64,000 nt of DNA from Dethiosulfovibrio salsuginis (GCF_900177735.1 NZ_FXBB01000004.1:42080-106079), one strand, 5' to 3'; shown: positions 24,356 through 34,507, numbered from the stretch's first letter. Translations and numbers: made by a program. Notes: generated by a model not told the origin, from the sequence alone.

Positions 24356-26310
24356 GCCGTCCGGTCCTGGCGGTGGATTTTGGGACCTCTAACTCCTACT
24401 TCTGCAAGTGTCCCCACGACGACCTTATTCCCTCTCCGGTGGACTTTATCTCCGGCAGTACCGGAATGGACACGGCAATTCTGTACAGAGAGGGAAGGTC
24501 TCCTCTGGTGGGAGCCCAGGCTCTGAGTACCTGGGGGGAGGCCTCGGAGGAGGAGAGAGCCCACTACAGCCTTCTCACCAGGTTCAAACCTGAGATAGAC
24601 GTGGACGAACGGGCCTTTAAGGGGGCGGTGGATTTCCTGTCTCAAGTCAGAGAGGACGCCAGGAGGATGAATATAGTCTTCAACCCTATGGAGCGGGACG
24701 TCTTCTTCGGAGTTCCCTGCCAGGCCTCCGAGTCCTACGTTTTGGCGGTTAAAAAGGCGGCAGAACAGGCGGGATACGGCGAGGTTAATACGGTGGAGGA
24801 GCCTTTAGGGGCGCTGCTTTTCCACCTGTCTCAAGGGGATATGTCCCCTTCGGAGGCCATGGGGTCGGTGTTGGTTCTGGACTTTGGCGGCGGAACCTTC
24901 GACGCCGCCCTCCTTGAGAAGCTGGATGTAAAGGACTCCTGGGGCGACTGGGCTATGGGAGGGCGGCTCTTCGACGACCTGTTCTATCAGATATTGGTGC
25001 AGGCGAACCCCGAGCTGGTCAATCTATCGGAGGATCCTGGAAGGGAATACTTCGTTCACTGGTACTGGAGCAGGGTGCTGAAGGAGGGGTTTTCCGACAC
25101 TATGTCCAGAGATAGGGAGGAGATCTGGACGAGAACCGCCGGAACCTACGGTGCCATAAGACACCTTAGATGGGAGGAGTTTATCTCCATGGCGTCGGAC
25201 TATCGGCCTACGGACCAGATGCTTAGATCCATAGGGGTCAACTGTCCCGGTATGAACGGCCCTGAGAACCTGCTTCATAGAGTTTCCCAGCTGATATCCA
25301 GAGGACGAGGTGCCAAGACGGTGATTCTGGCGGGAGGGAGCTGCCTTTGGCCCTTTATTCCCGATATGGTTCGAGATCTATTGCCCGACGCCAGGCTGAT
25401 CAGGAGCGATCAGCCCTATGGGGTGGTGGCAAGAGGGTTGTCCCTGCTTCCCGCTCTGAGGAGCAGAAATGACAGATCTATCGCCGCGTTGAGAGGGTCT
25501 TTGCCCGATTTTATGGGGAAGATTCGGTCTGAGGTGGTGGACAGGTTGCTCTCTAAGGCTGCCCAGGAAGGTTCTCTCGAGTTATCCTCCCTTATGATCG
25601 AGAAGGTGGTGGTTCCGGTCCTGATGGACTACCGAGCCAACGGTGGAAGCCTTTCCCGGCTTAGAGGTTCGATGGAATCGGGTATCGATTCGGTAAAGGA
25701 GGAGATGGACGGCCTTTTAAGATCTCACATGGACAGAGCTGCCCGGACAATCCCTAAGGCCACGGTGGAGATGATGGCCCGGTGGTTCAAGGATAAGGGG
25801 ATCAAGTCTCTCCCTCGGGATCTGAATTTGGCCCTCGGGGAAGGTGAGGCCGATCTCCTAAAGGCGGTGGATCTTGGGAGGCTCTCCCCTATCAAGGGGC
25901 TGGTGGACTCTCTGGACGGCGTTATAGGGATCGTGGTTGGGCTGGTTACGGCATCTCTGTGCGGCGGTGGAGGTATAGCTCTAATAGCCACCGGTATCCC
26001 TGGGCTATTGGCTGGCGCTGCCATAGGTCTGGGAGGCTACGTTTTTGGCAGAAAGTCGATAAGGGAGAAGCTGGAGAAAGTGCCCGTCAATTCGGTTTTA
26101 TCCCGGTTTTTGATGTCCGAAGGTCCTATGAGAAAAACCGTCGAAAAGGCCAGGGTCTCTATAGCCCAAGGGGTGGACGAGGCGATCCGTCGGGAGTGGG
26201 CCGCTGTCGAGCCGGAGCTTATGTCTTCGATAAGAGAGGTGGTGGAGGAGGAGATCAAAGGATTGTCCCTGATAAACCAGATAGAGGGAGGCTCCTATGG
26301 AAAAGGTTAG
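24352..26310 (+). CDS. Membrane-anchored Hsp70-like ATPase
   Basis: This 652-residue protein has an actin/Hsp70 ATPase domain (about 1-365): phosphate-1 loop VDFGTSNSYF, VEEPLGALLF, phosphate-2 loop VLDFGGGTFDAAL and adenosine loop VILAGGSC. The classical DnaK substrate-binding beta domain is not evident. Instead there is a helical region and, at about 522-565, a Gly-rich hydrophobic hairpin (IGIVVGLVTASLCGGGGIALIATGIPGLLAG) that should insert in the membrane, then a basic coiled tail. The protein is thus probably a membrane-tethered chaperone-like ATPase. It overlaps the upstream gene by four bases and the transglycosylase gene by fourteen. Hsp70 fold is certain; client and role are unknown. 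Confidence 0.85.
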   Translation: MSRPVLAVDFGTSNSYFCKCPHDDLIPSPVDFISGSTGMDTAILYREGRSPLVGAQALSTWGEASEEERAHYSLLTRFKPEIDVDERAFKGAVDFLSQVREDARRMNIVFNPMERDVFFGVPCQASESYVLAVKKAAEQAGYGEVNTVEEPLGALLFHLSQGDMSPSEAMGSVLVLDFGGGTFDAALLEKLDVKDSWGDWAMGGRLFDDLFYQILVQANPELVNLSEDPGREYFVHWYWSRVLKEGFSDTMSRDREEIWTRTAGTYGAIRHLRWEEFISMASDYRPTDQMLRSIGVNCPGMNGPENLLHRVSQLISRGRGAKTVILAGGSCLWPFIPDMVRDLLPDARLIRSDQPYGVVARGLSLLPALRSRNDRSIAALRGSLPDFMGKIRSEVVDRLLSKAAQEGSLELSSLMIEKVVVPVLMDYRANGGSLSRLRGSMESGIDSVKEEMDGLLRSHMDRAARTIPKATVEMMARWFKDKGIKSLPRDLNLALGEGEADLLKAVDLGRLSPIKGLVDSLDGVIGIVVGLVTASLCGGGGIALIATGIPGLLAGAAIGLGGYVFGRKSIREKLEKVPVNSVLSRFLMSEGPMRKTVEKARVSIAQGVDEAIRREWAAVEPELMSSIREVVEEEIKGLSLINQIEGGSYGKG

Positions 26311-26899
26311 ATCGGTTCTACTGAGGCTTATAGCGGTGATATTGCTTCTGTGTCTGTCCTCCCAGGGGCAGGCCTACTCGGGCTTTAAGGGGAGTTCAGC
26401 CTGGAAGTACATGGAGGGCCGTCGCTCCAATAAATACGCCAAGGCCAGGGTCGAAGTTATGTCCCACTATTTCAGGACGAAAAACCCTACCTTGAGCGGC
26501 AAGGCGGCGGGAGGGTACGCCTCTTTGGTGGACGCCATTTCCCGTAAGTATAAGCTGGACCCTTTTTTGGTGTCCTCCATAATAGTCAAAGAGTCCACCG
26601 TGAGGGTCAAGGCCAAAAGCGGCGTTGCCTATGGCCTGATGCAGGTCAACTGGCGTGCCAACGGAAGCTGGATTCCCAGGGTGTTTCCCACGGTAAAATC
26701 CCCCGCTAGGCTTCTGAGGTCCAGGGCTAACATATACGTAGGGTCCTACATACTCCGAGAGGCTATGCAGCGAAGCGGCGGCGACGTGGACAGGGCTCTG
26801 GATATTTACAGGGGAAGGAACGTTCCCTCTTACCGTGAGTCTATTCACAGGTATTACTCCGAGCAGGTAGGTTTGCTTAAAAAGCGGCTCGGCCGCTGA
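26297..26899 (+). CDS. Lytic transglycosylase-like SLT domain protein
   Basis: This 200-residue secreted protein has a signal peptide (about 1-26, ending SSQGQA) and an SLT lysozyme-like domain. IIVKEST carries catalytic Glu99, followed by SGVAYGLMQVNW and ANIYVGSYILRE, the usual family order. Lytic transglycosylases cut glycan strands with 1,6-anhydro formation in the periplasm. It starts inside the 3' end of the Hsp70-like gene, so this cell-wall enzyme is translated together with the membrane-bound ATPase. ORF end is followed by a 75-bp gap to speE. Confidence 0.85.
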   Translation: MEKVRSVLLRLIAVILLLCLSSQGQAYSGFKGSSAWKYMEGRRSNKYAKARVEVMSHYFRTKNPTLSGKAAGGYASLVDAISRKYKLDPFLVSSIIVKESTVRVKAKSGVAYGLMQVNWRANGSWIPRVFPTVKSPARLLRSRANIYVGSYILREAMQRSGGDVDRALDIYRGRNVPSYRESIHRYYSEQVGLLKKRLGR

Positions 26900-26974
26900 C
26901 CGTGTACATAGCTGGTTTGACCGTATAGAATAGGTCGACCGGAGTTAGCCGGAATATACGAAAGGGGTTTTTTT

Positions 26975-27847
26975 ATGACTTCCCGAGATAAAAGATACAA
27001 CGAGGTGTGGTTTACCGAGGAGTCCTCTCGCCACCTTCGTCTGTCCCTGAGGGTGAACAGAGAGCTGGTTAGAAAAGAGAGTCCCTATCAGTCGATTATG
27101 GCCCTAGAGACCGCCGAATACGGAAGGATGCTGGTCCTGGACGGGGCTATCCAGCTGACCGAGAAGGACGAGTTCTGCTATCACGAGATGATGGCCCACG
27201 TGGCCCTGTGCTCCCATCCTGACCCTAAAAAGGTTCTCATAGTCGGTGGAGGGGACGGTGGAACCCTGAGAGAGGTGGTCCGCCACGACTCGGTGGAGAG
27301 GGCGGTTTTGGTGGACATAGATGAAGAGGTCATAAACACCTCCAGGGAGTTTTTTCCCTCGGTGAGCTGTGCTATGGACCACCCTAAGGCGGAGATCCGT
27401 CCTATGGACGCTATGGTCTACATGAAGGACCACAAGGGGGAGTTCGACGTCATTATCGTCGACGCTACCGATCCGGTGGATATGGCGGCAGGGCTTTTTC
27501 AGTCACCTTTTTATAGGGATGTCTGGGACGCTCTGTCGGAGGACGGCTTTATGGTCACCCATATAGAGTCTCCCTTCACCGACGCGGCCATAATGGTTCC
27601 CGCCTACGGTGCAATGAAGGAGGTCTTTCCCTCGGTCCATACCTATCTGGGTTTTATGCCTACCTACCCCTCTGGGATGTGGGTCTACGCCATTGGATCG
27701 AAGAAACACGACCCCTCCGAGCCTCTCAGGGAAGCTCCAGAGGGCTTGAAGTACTACACCTCCGATATACACCGAGGTTCTTTCGCCATGCCTCCATTTC
27801 TCTCCCGTATGCTCTCAGGGGAGGAGGACGTAATAAGCAACTACTGA
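26975..27847 (+). CDS. speE: Spermidine synthase (polyamine aminopropyltransferase)
   Basis: This enzyme transfers aminopropyl from decarboxylated S-adenosylmethionine to putrescine. The 290-residue cytoplasmic protein shows SPYQSIMALETAEYGRMLVLDG, YHEMMAHVAL, LIVGGGDGGTLREV (cofactor loop) and VIIVDATDPVDMAAGLF with the catalytic Asp region. Family enzymes have DSTDP; here it reads DATDP. No S-adenosylmethionine decarboxylase is adjacent. It is a single-gene unit with a strong terminator. Confidence 0.93.
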   Translation: MTSRDKRYNEVWFTEESSRHLRLSLRVNRELVRKESPYQSIMALETAEYGRMLVLDGAIQLTEKDEFCYHEMMAHVALCSHPDPKKVLIVGGGDGGTLREVVRHDSVERAVLVDIDEEVINTSREFFPSVSCAMDHPKAEIRPMDAMVYMKDHKGEFDVIIVDATDPVDMAAGLFQSPFYRDVWDALSEDGFMVTHIESPFTDAAIMVPAYGAMKEVFPSVHTYLGFMPTYPSGMWVYAIGSKKHDPSEPLREAPEGLKYYTSDIHRGSFAMPPFLSRMLSGEEDVISNY

Positions 27848-27855
27848 TCTCCGTC

Positions 27856-27894
27856 GAAAAGGATCGAGTCCTAAAAGGGGCCTCGATCCTTTTC
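27856..27894 (+). terminator. Terminator of speE
   Basis: GAAAAGGATCGAG pairs perfectly with CTCGATCCTTTTC. Confidence 0.8.
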
Positions 27895-27981
27895 GCTTTG
27901 GTACAAAAGTAACTACGGATACGTGCCCTATGGTGGTAGAATTATCCATACAGATCGGTAATTTTTTTGGGAGGTGTGTGT

Positions 27982-30093
27982 ATGAGATCTTGGGGACTGA
28001 AAGCTAAACTTCTCGGAGTGATAATCTCGGTGTCCTTTTTGGCCTTCGCCCTGGCGGTAGGTATACTGACATATCGGGCCGGGGAGATGGCTCTGGAGAG
28101 CGCCTACCGCATAGGGGAGGAGACCTCCATACGCTACGGGACTCAGGTGTCCGAGTATCTGGGGAGGGCCTTGACCCACGGAAGGGATCTGTCGGTGAAC
28201 ATGGCGACGCTGGTCTCTCAGGGAATGGCGGACAGGGAGCTGGGTATATCCCTCCTTCGGGCTACGGTGGAGTCCAACCCTCAGCTGCTAGGGGCCTGGG
28301 CTGTGTTTGAGCCAGGGGCTTTCGACGGCAAGGACGACCAGTACGTCGGCAAGCCGGGCCACGATCACACAGGACGTTTTATTCCCTACCTGGTTCGCTC
28401 CGAGGGCTCTATTATTCTGGATCCCTCGGTAGAGTACGAGACCTCGGACTATTATCTGGTTCCCATTAAGACCGGCAAGCCCCTCATCTTCGACCCTGCC
28501 GAGTGGGAGGTAGGCGGAAAGATGGTCATGATGACCTCCCTCTGCGTGCCCGTTCTACTTGACGGCAAACCCATAGGGGTGGTTGGGGTGGACATAGCCA
28601 TGGAGACCTTTCAGGCTCTGTTTGCGTCCATAAAGCCCTTTGGCACCGGCTACGCCGGCCTTCTCTCGGACCTTGGAACCTACGTGGCCTATCCCGACAG
28701 GTCGCTGGTAGGGACGACCTTAAGCGATTCGGAGGCTATGGCGGCGGTGACCGGTGGAAAGCTTTTCAGCCGTACTGTGGTCTCCGCCGTGACAGGGGAT
28801 AAGGTCTACGAGACCTTTCAGCCTGTGGCGGTCGACAGATACGGATCTCCCTGGTCGGTGGAGATAGCCCTTCCCTACGACATGATATACAGAGACGCTC
28901 GGTCCATACTGTTTCAGGGTATCCTGGTCGGATGTGTAGCCCTTCTCCTGTTATCCGGGGTTATCCTGGTCTTCGTGGGCAAGGTGGTTCGACCGGTGAA
29001 GGTGGCCTCCGCTCTGGCGGAGAGGGCTAAAGATGGTGATCTGTCCATCTCCAGAGATGATTTTCAGACCCGATCCTCCGACGAGGTGGGCCTGCTGGCG
29101 GACTCCCTCAGCTCGATGATCCAAGGGCTTCGGAACATGGTTGTGGAGATAACCAAAGAGGCTCAGACGGTGTCCGATAGGTCCAGCTCTCTGGCGGCTT
29201 TCTCCCAGCAGTCTAACGCATCTATGGAGGAGATATGGGCCTCCGTTGAGAAGGTGACCGCCATGGCGGATAAGAACTCCGCAGCCCTCTCGGAGGGGGA
29301 GGCGTCGGTGCAGGAGGTGGCGGAGAGCGCACAGATGACCGCCCGGTCCGCTACCGAAGGGGCGGAGGCCTCTCAGAAGAGCTCCGATGAGAATCAAAAG
29401 GCCGTCGAAAAGGTGGTGGAGGCCATAGGCCGTATGGAGGAGGCTAGATCGGTCTCCGAGGATAGCATAGTCAGGATAAAGAGCCTGGGAGAGTCGGTGG
29501 ACTCTATCGGAGGTTTTGTGGGGGACATCACCAGAATAGCCGACCAGACAAACCTGCTGGCTCTGAACGCCGCCATCGAGGCGGCAAGGGCGGGAGAGGC
29601 GGGCCGAGGGTTCGCCGTCGTAGCCGACGAGGTCCGAAAGCTGGCGGAGGAGTCAGCCCGCTCCGCGGAGAATGTAGGCAAGATTATATCCCTCCTCCAG
29701 TCCAGCTCCCAGCAGTCCATAGAGGCCACCGAGAGGACCGGCTCTATCCTCGAAGGTGCGATGAATACGGCCCGCTCCGCTCAGGAACAGCTGGGGAGAG
29801 CGGCGGAGATCGCCCATGTGGTCAACGAGTCCATCCAGAGCATCGCCGCTGTGGCGGAGGAACAGGCGGCGTCCTCGGAGGAGATGGCCTCCTCTATGGA
29901 TCAGATCGGCAGAGGAAACCTGGAGACCGTGAGGATGATAGAGTCGATCCGGGAGGCCTCGGAGGAGACCGCCAGGGCGTCGGAGAGCGTCTCTCAGGAG
30001 GCCCAGGACGTGGCTAAGAGCGCCGGAGCCATGATGGACCTGGTCAGGCGGTTTAAGCTGTCCGAGGAAAACAGGTCGGTGCAGGTCAGATAG
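27982..30093 (+). CDS. Methyl-accepting chemotaxis protein with dCache-type sensor
   Basis: In this 703-residue chemoreceptor, TM1 (about 8-28) is followed by a long periplasmic sensor with dCache features ([57 protein letters not shown]). TM2 lies near 315-335, followed by a HAMP domain and a signalling hairpin with the tip [20 protein letters not shown]. It reports ligand binding to CheA/CheW; dCache receptors often bind amino acids or organic acids. The ATG at 27982 follows GGGAGGTG; the frame is open five codons further upstream from a TTG. No che genes are nearby. It shares its tip region nearly exactly with the receptors at 30982 and 34508. Confidence 0.93.
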   Translation: MRSWGLKAKLLGVIISVSFLAFALAVGILTYRAGEMALESAYRIGEETSIRYGTQVSEYLGRALTHGRDLSVNMATLVSQGMADRELGISLLRATVESNPQLLGAWAVFEPGAFDGKDDQYVGKPGHDHTGRFIPYLVRSEGSIILDPSVEYETSDYYLVPIKTGKPLIFDPAEWEVGGKMVMMTSLCVPVLLDGKPIGVVGVDIAMETFQALFASIKPFGTGYAGLLSDLGTYVAYPDRSLVGTTLSDSEAMAAVTGGKLFSRTVVSAVTGDKVYETFQPVAVDRYGSPWSVEIALPYDMIYRDARSILFQGILVGCVALLLLSGVILVFVGKVVRPVKVASALAERAKDGDLSISRDDFQTRSSDEVGLLADSLSSMIQGLRNMVVEITKEAQTVSDRSSSLAAFSQQSNASMEEIWASVEKVTAMADKNSAALSEGEASVQEVAESAQMTARSATEGAEASQKSSDENQKAVEKVVEAIGRMEEARSVSEDSIVRIKSLGESVDSIGGFVGDITRIADQTNLLALNAAIEAARAGEAGRGFAVVADEVRKLAEESARSAENVGKIISLLQSSSQQSIEATERTGSILEGAMNTARSAQEQLGRAAEIAHVVNESIQSIAAVAEEQAASSEEMASSMDQIGRGNLETVRMIESIREASEETARASESVSQEAQDVAKSAGAMMDLVRRFKLSEENRSVQVR

Positions 30094-30132
30094 TTTTTGA
30101 CAGGTTTACCTGTGATATTTCCTAAAATTCCT

Positions 30133-30160
30133 TTGTGATTGCCTCTTTCCATGGGATAAT
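30133..30160 (+). promoter_or_regulatory. Candidate promoter of the following small gene
   Basis: TTGTGA, 16 bp, GATAAT. Upstream at 30100-30113 lies the dyad ACAGGT-TT-ACCTGT. Confidence 0.4.
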
Positions 30161-30283
30161 CATAGCAGAAGAGGCCCTCTCGGTCTTTTCAAACCGGTAA
30201 AATCGCCGATGTAAATTCCCTCTCACTGATCTATACTGATCAATGGACAGAGGCTTTTTGTTCGAAACGGAGGAATTTTAGCG

Positions 30284-30811
30284 ATGAGTGTATTTCGTGA
30301 AACAGGCGGTGTCTCCCTCAGGGAGGATCTGGACCTTTTCGTCGAACATGAGACCCTCAGGGTTGGGATTATGGAGCGTATGGAGGGCCTGCTGGCCCGA
30401 GTGGAGTCTGTGGAAGGTGCGGAGAGAAAGGCGCTGGAGAAGGAGATAAGGGCACTTGGTCGCCAGCTTAACAGGCTGGACAGGCTCGATAGAAAGAGGG
30501 CCGACAGGCTGGTCGACGGGGCGGTGAGGTCGGGAGACCGAAGGCTTTTGGCCCAGCTTGAGGCTCTGAGGAGCCGGTATGGCCGTTCTCAGTGGGGTTT
30601 TCCCGTTATCGACGTGGATGGGCTGTCTAAGACCTTAAAACAGGGTATCGCAAGAGGCGTCAGCACCATAATGCTCTGTGGCGTCATAGCTATCGGAACC
30701 GGTCAGCCTGGACCTGGAAAGGTGTCCATATCCTCCTGGGATCTCTCCAACAGAGAGGAGCTTCACGAGGTAGCCAATATACCGGAGATGCTCGGTCTGC
30801 CGGAGAGATAG
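30284..30811 (+). CDS. Hypothetical protein between chemoreceptors
   Basis: I do not recognise this 175-residue protein. Residues 20-95 are strongly helical and charged (MERMEGLLARVESVEGAERKALEKEI, LNRLDRLDRKRADRLV), likely a coiled coil. They are followed by a short hydrophobic segment (GVSTIMLCGVIAIGTG, about 125-140) and a polar tail. It could be a membrane-associated or tail-anchored adaptor. It has its own promoter candidate, CGGAGG ribosome site and terminator. Its place between two chemoreceptor genes may hint at signalling, but nothing in the sequence proves that. Confidence 0.65.
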   Translation: MSVFRETGGVSLREDLDLFVEHETLRVGIMERMEGLLARVESVEGAERKALEKEIRALGRQLNRLDRLDRKRADRLVDGAVRSGDRRLLAQLEALRSRYGRSQWGFPVIDVDGLSKTLKQGIARGVSTIMLCGVIAIGTGQPGPGKVSISSWDLSNREELHEVANIPEMLGLPER

Positions 30812-30824
30812 GTTTTATCCATCC

Positions 30825-30855
30825 AAAAGAGGGGGAATTCCCCCTCTTTTTTTTT
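30825..30855 (+). terminator. Terminator
   Basis: AAAAGAGGGGGAATTCCCCC continuing TCTTTT and more T. A perfect palindromic stem with a nine-T tail. Confidence 0.88.
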
Positions 30856-30872
30856 GTTGGTCTCTATTTCGA

Positions 30873-30901
30873 TTGACACGGACTTTTAGATTCTTTAGAC
30901 T
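30873..30901 (+). promoter_or_regulatory. Promoter of the second chemoreceptor
   Basis: TTGACA (30873-30878), 17 bp, TAGACT (30896-30901): a housekeeping-type promoter rather than a sigma-28 motility promoter. Confidence 0.55.
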
Positions 30902-30981
30902 CATCGTAGCGGATATTTGTCTGAGACGATATACTCAAAGGATGTTTTGTTAGGTTTCCGAAACCTTGTCGAAGAGGAGGT

Positions 30982-33123
30982 ATGGCCGTGAAGGTCTTGG
31001 ATAGACGTCGTGGAATGTCGGTTGGGGTGCAGGTGGCCTCGGTGGTGGGGGTTATGATCGCCCTGCTTTTGGCGGTGGTGGTGGGGGTAGCGTCGGTTCG
31101 TGCCGGCAGGATGCTGGGGCGTACTATCGACGATGGAGGGCTGGGGTTCGTCGAGAGCCTTCAGGTCGGTGTAGCTCAGGAGATAGCCAGTCTTAGGAGA
31201 TCCAACGAGTCTTTCGTCAACATTATCGTACAGAGGCTCGAAGGGAAGAGGATTTTCGGAAACGAAGACGTGGTACAGGTGGGCGACAGGCAGGTCAGTA
31301 AGATCTTCGTCATGGACAACGGCCTTCATCCTATAACCGGCGATCAGGCTATGGTCGAGGGTTGGCAGGCCGCTATGGACTCCCAGTTCTCGATTTTTCA
31401 GGTCACCGAGGAGGGGTTGATCAGGGTGGCCACGACCTTGACGGACCAGGACGGGAAGCTCCTGCTGGGAGGGCTTTTTGAAAAGGGCAGCACGGTGTAT
31501 AAAAACACCGTCGAAAATAGAGGGGTTTACGAGGAGATAGTGTGGCTCGGAGGACAGCCCTACGCAGGGTGTTACAAAGGGGTGCCCGACGTGGAGGGCA
31601 ATATCCGAATGGTTCTCTTCTCAGGGACCTCTCTTAAGCCAGTGGAGGACAGGGTTATGGCCGCCAGCCTAGGGGAGGGAAGCTACGGCCTGGTTATGGA
31701 CGGCGAGGGCTCTATTGTCGCTCATCCCAAGCTGGAGCCCGGTGTTAGGATGAAAGACAGCGCTCCCGCTCTGTGGGAGGCCTGCGTGGCCAGCGGGGTC
31801 TTCTCCTCTCCCGAACCTGTGGCGCTGGAGTACGTCTTTAACGGCAGAAACTCCAGAGGATATATACAAGGCATAGAGGGAGTTCCCTGGTTTATCATGG
31901 TGGTGGTAAACGCCGATCTGGCCCTGGCTCCTGTCGGAGCTATGCAAAGAGGGCTTCTCCTCTGGACCCTGCCTTTGGCCCTGCTGGGGCTTGCGCTGTT
32001 GACCTGGATAGTGGTCAAGCTGGTGTCTCCTCTTAAGAAGGTGGTCGCCGTCGCCGACCGGGTCGCCGAGGGCGACCTTTCGGTGGAGGTAAACGCAGTT
32101 GAGGGGAGCCGAAACGAGATAGATCGGGTGATGGTGGCCTTCGGTCGCATAATAGCTGAATACCGTAAGCTGGTCACAAAGGTGGATGGCATGAACCGCC
32201 AGTTCGCCCAGGGGTCTCGGGCCATGAGCGATATAGCCGACGAGGTCCACAGGGCTCTAGGTTCGGTTGAGGGAGCGTCTAAGACCGTTGCGGACATGGT
32301 GGAATCTATCGCCTCTTCCGCCGAGGAGACCAACGCCGGGGTGGAGGAGGTTTCCTCCGGGGTTGCCAGCTCTACCCAGGTGGTCACCGAACTGAGCGAA
32401 AAAGCTCAATCGGTGTCGGAAAACGCCGTGCAGGGCCGTAAGGCCGTCGATGATGTTACCTCCGGAACCGCCGGGGCAGGTGAGGCCACCTCCAGGGTGG
32501 TTAACGCCATAGACGAGCTTGAGAGATCCGTAGGAGGTATCACCGGTTTCGTGAACACCATAGTTACCATCGCCGACCAGACCAACCTTCTGGCCCTGAA
32601 CGCCGCCATAGAGGCGGCACGGGCGGGGGAGGCGGGCAGAGGCTTCGCGGTGGTGGCGGAGGAGGTCAGAAAGCTGGCGGAGGAGAGCAATAACGCCGCG
32701 TCGAGCATCAAAAACGTTATAGACAAGGTCCAGCAGGATATGTTAGTCGCCGCCAAGGATACCAAGGAGGCGGGGGCCATGATGGAGGACCTTCTTCGTC
32801 GGTCCGATCAGGCGGCGTCGGAGATCAGGGATGCGGCAGACGGTGTGGCATCTATGGCGGAAGGGATTCAATCCATCGCCGCGGCGTCTCAGGAACAGTC
32901 CGCCAGCACCCAGGAGATAGCGAAGTCGGTGGATGGGATAGCCTCTATGCTCAACAACGGCAGCGAGTCCGCAAAGGAGATGAGGACCGCCGGTGAGGTT
33001 ATGGCCCAGAAGCTGAAAGAGCTTGAGAGCATAAGAAAAGGGCAGGAGAGGAGACTTGAGGAACTGAAGGAGCTGACCTCCGGCTACAGATTGAAGTCGG
33101 AAAAAGGTCTGGCGGAGCTCTAG
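30982..33123 (+). CDS. Methyl-accepting chemotaxis protein with Cache-type sensor
   Basis: This 713-residue chemoreceptor has TM1 (about 13-35) and a periplasmic Cache-type sensor ([61 protein letters not shown]). TM2 lies near 315-335, followed by HAMP and a signalling domain with tip [20 protein letters not shown]. Methylation helices contain several Gln/Glu pairs. AGAGGAGG precedes the ATG. It has its own promoter. The gene ends at the first base of repeat copy D, whose end overlaps the TAG stop. Ligand unknown. Confidence 0.92.
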   Translation: MAVKVLDRRRGMSVGVQVASVVGVMIALLLAVVVGVASVRAGRMLGRTIDDGGLGFVESLQVGVAQEIASLRRSNESFVNIIVQRLEGKRIFGNEDVVQVGDRQVSKIFVMDNGLHPITGDQAMVEGWQAAMDSQFSIFQVTEEGLIRVATTLTDQDGKLLLGGLFEKGSTVYKNTVENRGVYEEIVWLGGQPYAGCYKGVPDVEGNIRMVLFSGTSLKPVEDRVMAASLGEGSYGLVMDGEGSIVAHPKLEPGVRMKDSAPALWEACVASGVFSSPEPVALEYVFNGRNSRGYIQGIEGVPWFIMVVVNADLALAPVGAMQRGLLLWTLPLALLGLALLTWIVVKLVSPLKKVVAVADRVAEGDLSVEVNAVEGSRNEIDRVMVAFGRIIAEYRKLVTKVDGMNRQFAQGSRAMSDIADEVHRALGSVEGASKTVADMVESIASSAEETNAGVEEVSSGVASSTQVVTELSEKAQSVSENAVQGRKAVDDVTSGTAGAGEATSRVVNAIDELERSVGGITGFVNTIVTIADQTNLLALNAAIEAARAGEAGRGFAVVAEEVRKLAEESNNAASSIKNVIDKVQQDMLVAAKDTKEAGAMMEDLLRRSDQAASEIRDAADGVASMAEGIQSIAAASQEQSASTQEIAKSVDGIASMLNNGSESAKEMRTAGEVMAQKLKELESIRKGQERRLEELKELTSGYRLKSEKGLAEL

Positions 33124-33372
33124 GGTATCTCTAGAAACTCTAATCCTCGGAGAGATCGTTCCGACGTAGCCCATTTGAGCCCGTATACTCGACCTGCCGT
33201 CGTGTAGTACGAATGGGGCGACAGGACGTCGCCCCAAACCGAGGGGGCACAGGACGTGCCCTCCGAGGCGGTTCGTACGGAGCAGGCAGGTCGAGTATAC
33301 GATTGGGCGAAACAGGGCGCAGGCGGGACGGTCTCTCCGAGGGGACTCAACGGTGAGTTTTTAGATGTGCCC
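33123..33372 (+). repeat. Palindromic MITE-like repeat, copy D (full-length form)
   Basis: 250 bp with ends GGGTATCTCTAGAAACTC and GAGTTTTTAGATGTGCCC. It contains every module: CTCGGAGAGATCGTTCCGAC, CCCGTATACTCGACCTGCC, the hairpins GGGGCGACAGGACGTCGCCCC (split by an ACAGGA-type loop) and GGGGGCACAGGACGTGCCC, then GGCAGGTCGAGTATACG and CGGTCTCTCCGAG. It is the best reference copy in this window. Confidence 0.9.
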
Positions 33373-33395
33373 TCTAGTCTTTTAGATCGAAAGGG

Positions 33396-34490
33396 ATGGT
33401 GGATTTGAGCGTACTTTGGAAGGTCTCAGAACTGGGGCAGAGCATATGGTGTGATTTTATCAGCAGGGAGCTTATCGACTCCGGTGGGCTTTTGGATATG
33501 GTCTCCCAGGGGGTTCGGGGAGTGACCTCCAATCCTGCTATATTCAGGAAGTCCATAGGGGAGGGCCAGGAGTACGACGGTCCTATCTCAGCCTTCTCGA
33601 GGGCTGGCCTATCGACGGAGGAGATATACGAAGAGCTGGTCCTGGACGATGTAGGCAGGGCCGCCGATATCCTTCTTCCGGTGTTTCAGACCACCGGTGG
33701 CCTCGACGGGTACGTCAGCCTCGAGGTCGACCCCCGTCTAGCGGACGATAGGGATGGCACGGTGGAACAGGCGGTCAGGTTGAAGAAGCTTTTAGGCCGT
33801 CCGAACGTCATGATAAAGATCCCAGCCACCGAGGCAGGTATCGCCGCCATAGAGCAGGCCACCTCCTTGGGGATATCGGTAAACGCCACTTTGATATTCT
33901 CCTTAGATCAGTCGAGGAAGGTCAACCAGGCCTATATAGGAGGTCTGGAGAAGCGGCTGGCGAGGGGAGAGGACGTCTCGTCGGTGCGGTCGGTGGCATC
34001 TTTGTTCGTCAGCCGTCTCGACTCCGCCCTTGACCCGGTCCTTGAGGCCAAAGGCTTAGGGAGTATGGTGACCTGTAGCGGTGTCGATAACGCTCGACTG
34101 GCCTACTCCGGCTGGGGGGATGTTTTCTCCTCCTCCCGGTGGGATGCTTTAGCGGATAAAGGGGCCTGTCCTCAGAGGATGCTCTGGGCCAGCACCGGGA
34201 CTAAAAGCCAGTCCTACCGGGATACCTTTTACGTGGAGGAGCTTATGGGGCCCTATACGGTGAACACCGTGCCTCCCGCTACCATGAAGGCCTTTATGGA
34301 CCACGGAGTGGTGGAGGATCGGATAGGCAGAGATCTGGACGGTGCGGTGTCCAGGAGAGAGGCTATGGCCGATTCGGGCATTGATCTGGATCAGGTCACC
34401 TCTTCCCTTATGGACCAGGGGGTGTCCGCTTTTGTGTCCGCCTTTGACGACCTGATGGGTGCCATAAAGACGAAGGCTTCTTTAAGCTAG
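33396..34490 (+). CDS. tal: Transaldolase
   Basis: Transaldolase moves a dihydroxyacetone unit between sugar phosphates in the non-oxidative pentose phosphate pathway. The 364-residue protein is of the long type: GVTSNPAIFRKSI at the front, NVMIKIPATEAGIAAIEQAT with the Schiff-base Lys, VNATLIFSLDQ, and WASTGTKSQSYRDTFYVEELMGPYTVNTVPPAT. The ATG at 33396 directly abuts AAAGGG, so a GTG one codon later or the TTG three codons later may be the true start. It lies between repeat copy D and a chemoreceptor, with no related sugar genes nearby. Confidence 0.93.
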   Translation: MVDLSVLWKVSELGQSIWCDFISRELIDSGGLLDMVSQGVRGVTSNPAIFRKSIGEGQEYDGPISAFSRAGLSTEEIYEELVLDDVGRAADILLPVFQTTGGLDGYVSLEVDPRLADDRDGTVEQAVRLKKLLGRPNVMIKIPATEAGIAAIEQATSLGISVNATLIFSLDQSRKVNQAYIGGLEKRLARGEDVSSVRSVASLFVSRLDSALDPVLEAKGLGSMVTCSGVDNARLAYSGWGDVFSSSRWDALADKGACPQRMLWASTGTKSQSYRDTFYVEELMGPYTVNTVPPATMKAFMDHGVVEDRIGRDLDGAVSRREAMADSGIDLDQVTSSLMDQGVSAFVSAFDDLMGAIKTKASLS

Positions 34491-34507
34491 AAGGTCGGTG
34501 ATATAGT

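Noticed and set aside
33120..33350. Similar small reverse frames at 33120-33350 and 37397-37630, looking like a conserved protein family
   Set aside because: Both lie within repeat copies D and E; similarity comes from the DNA repeat, and no ribosome site is present.
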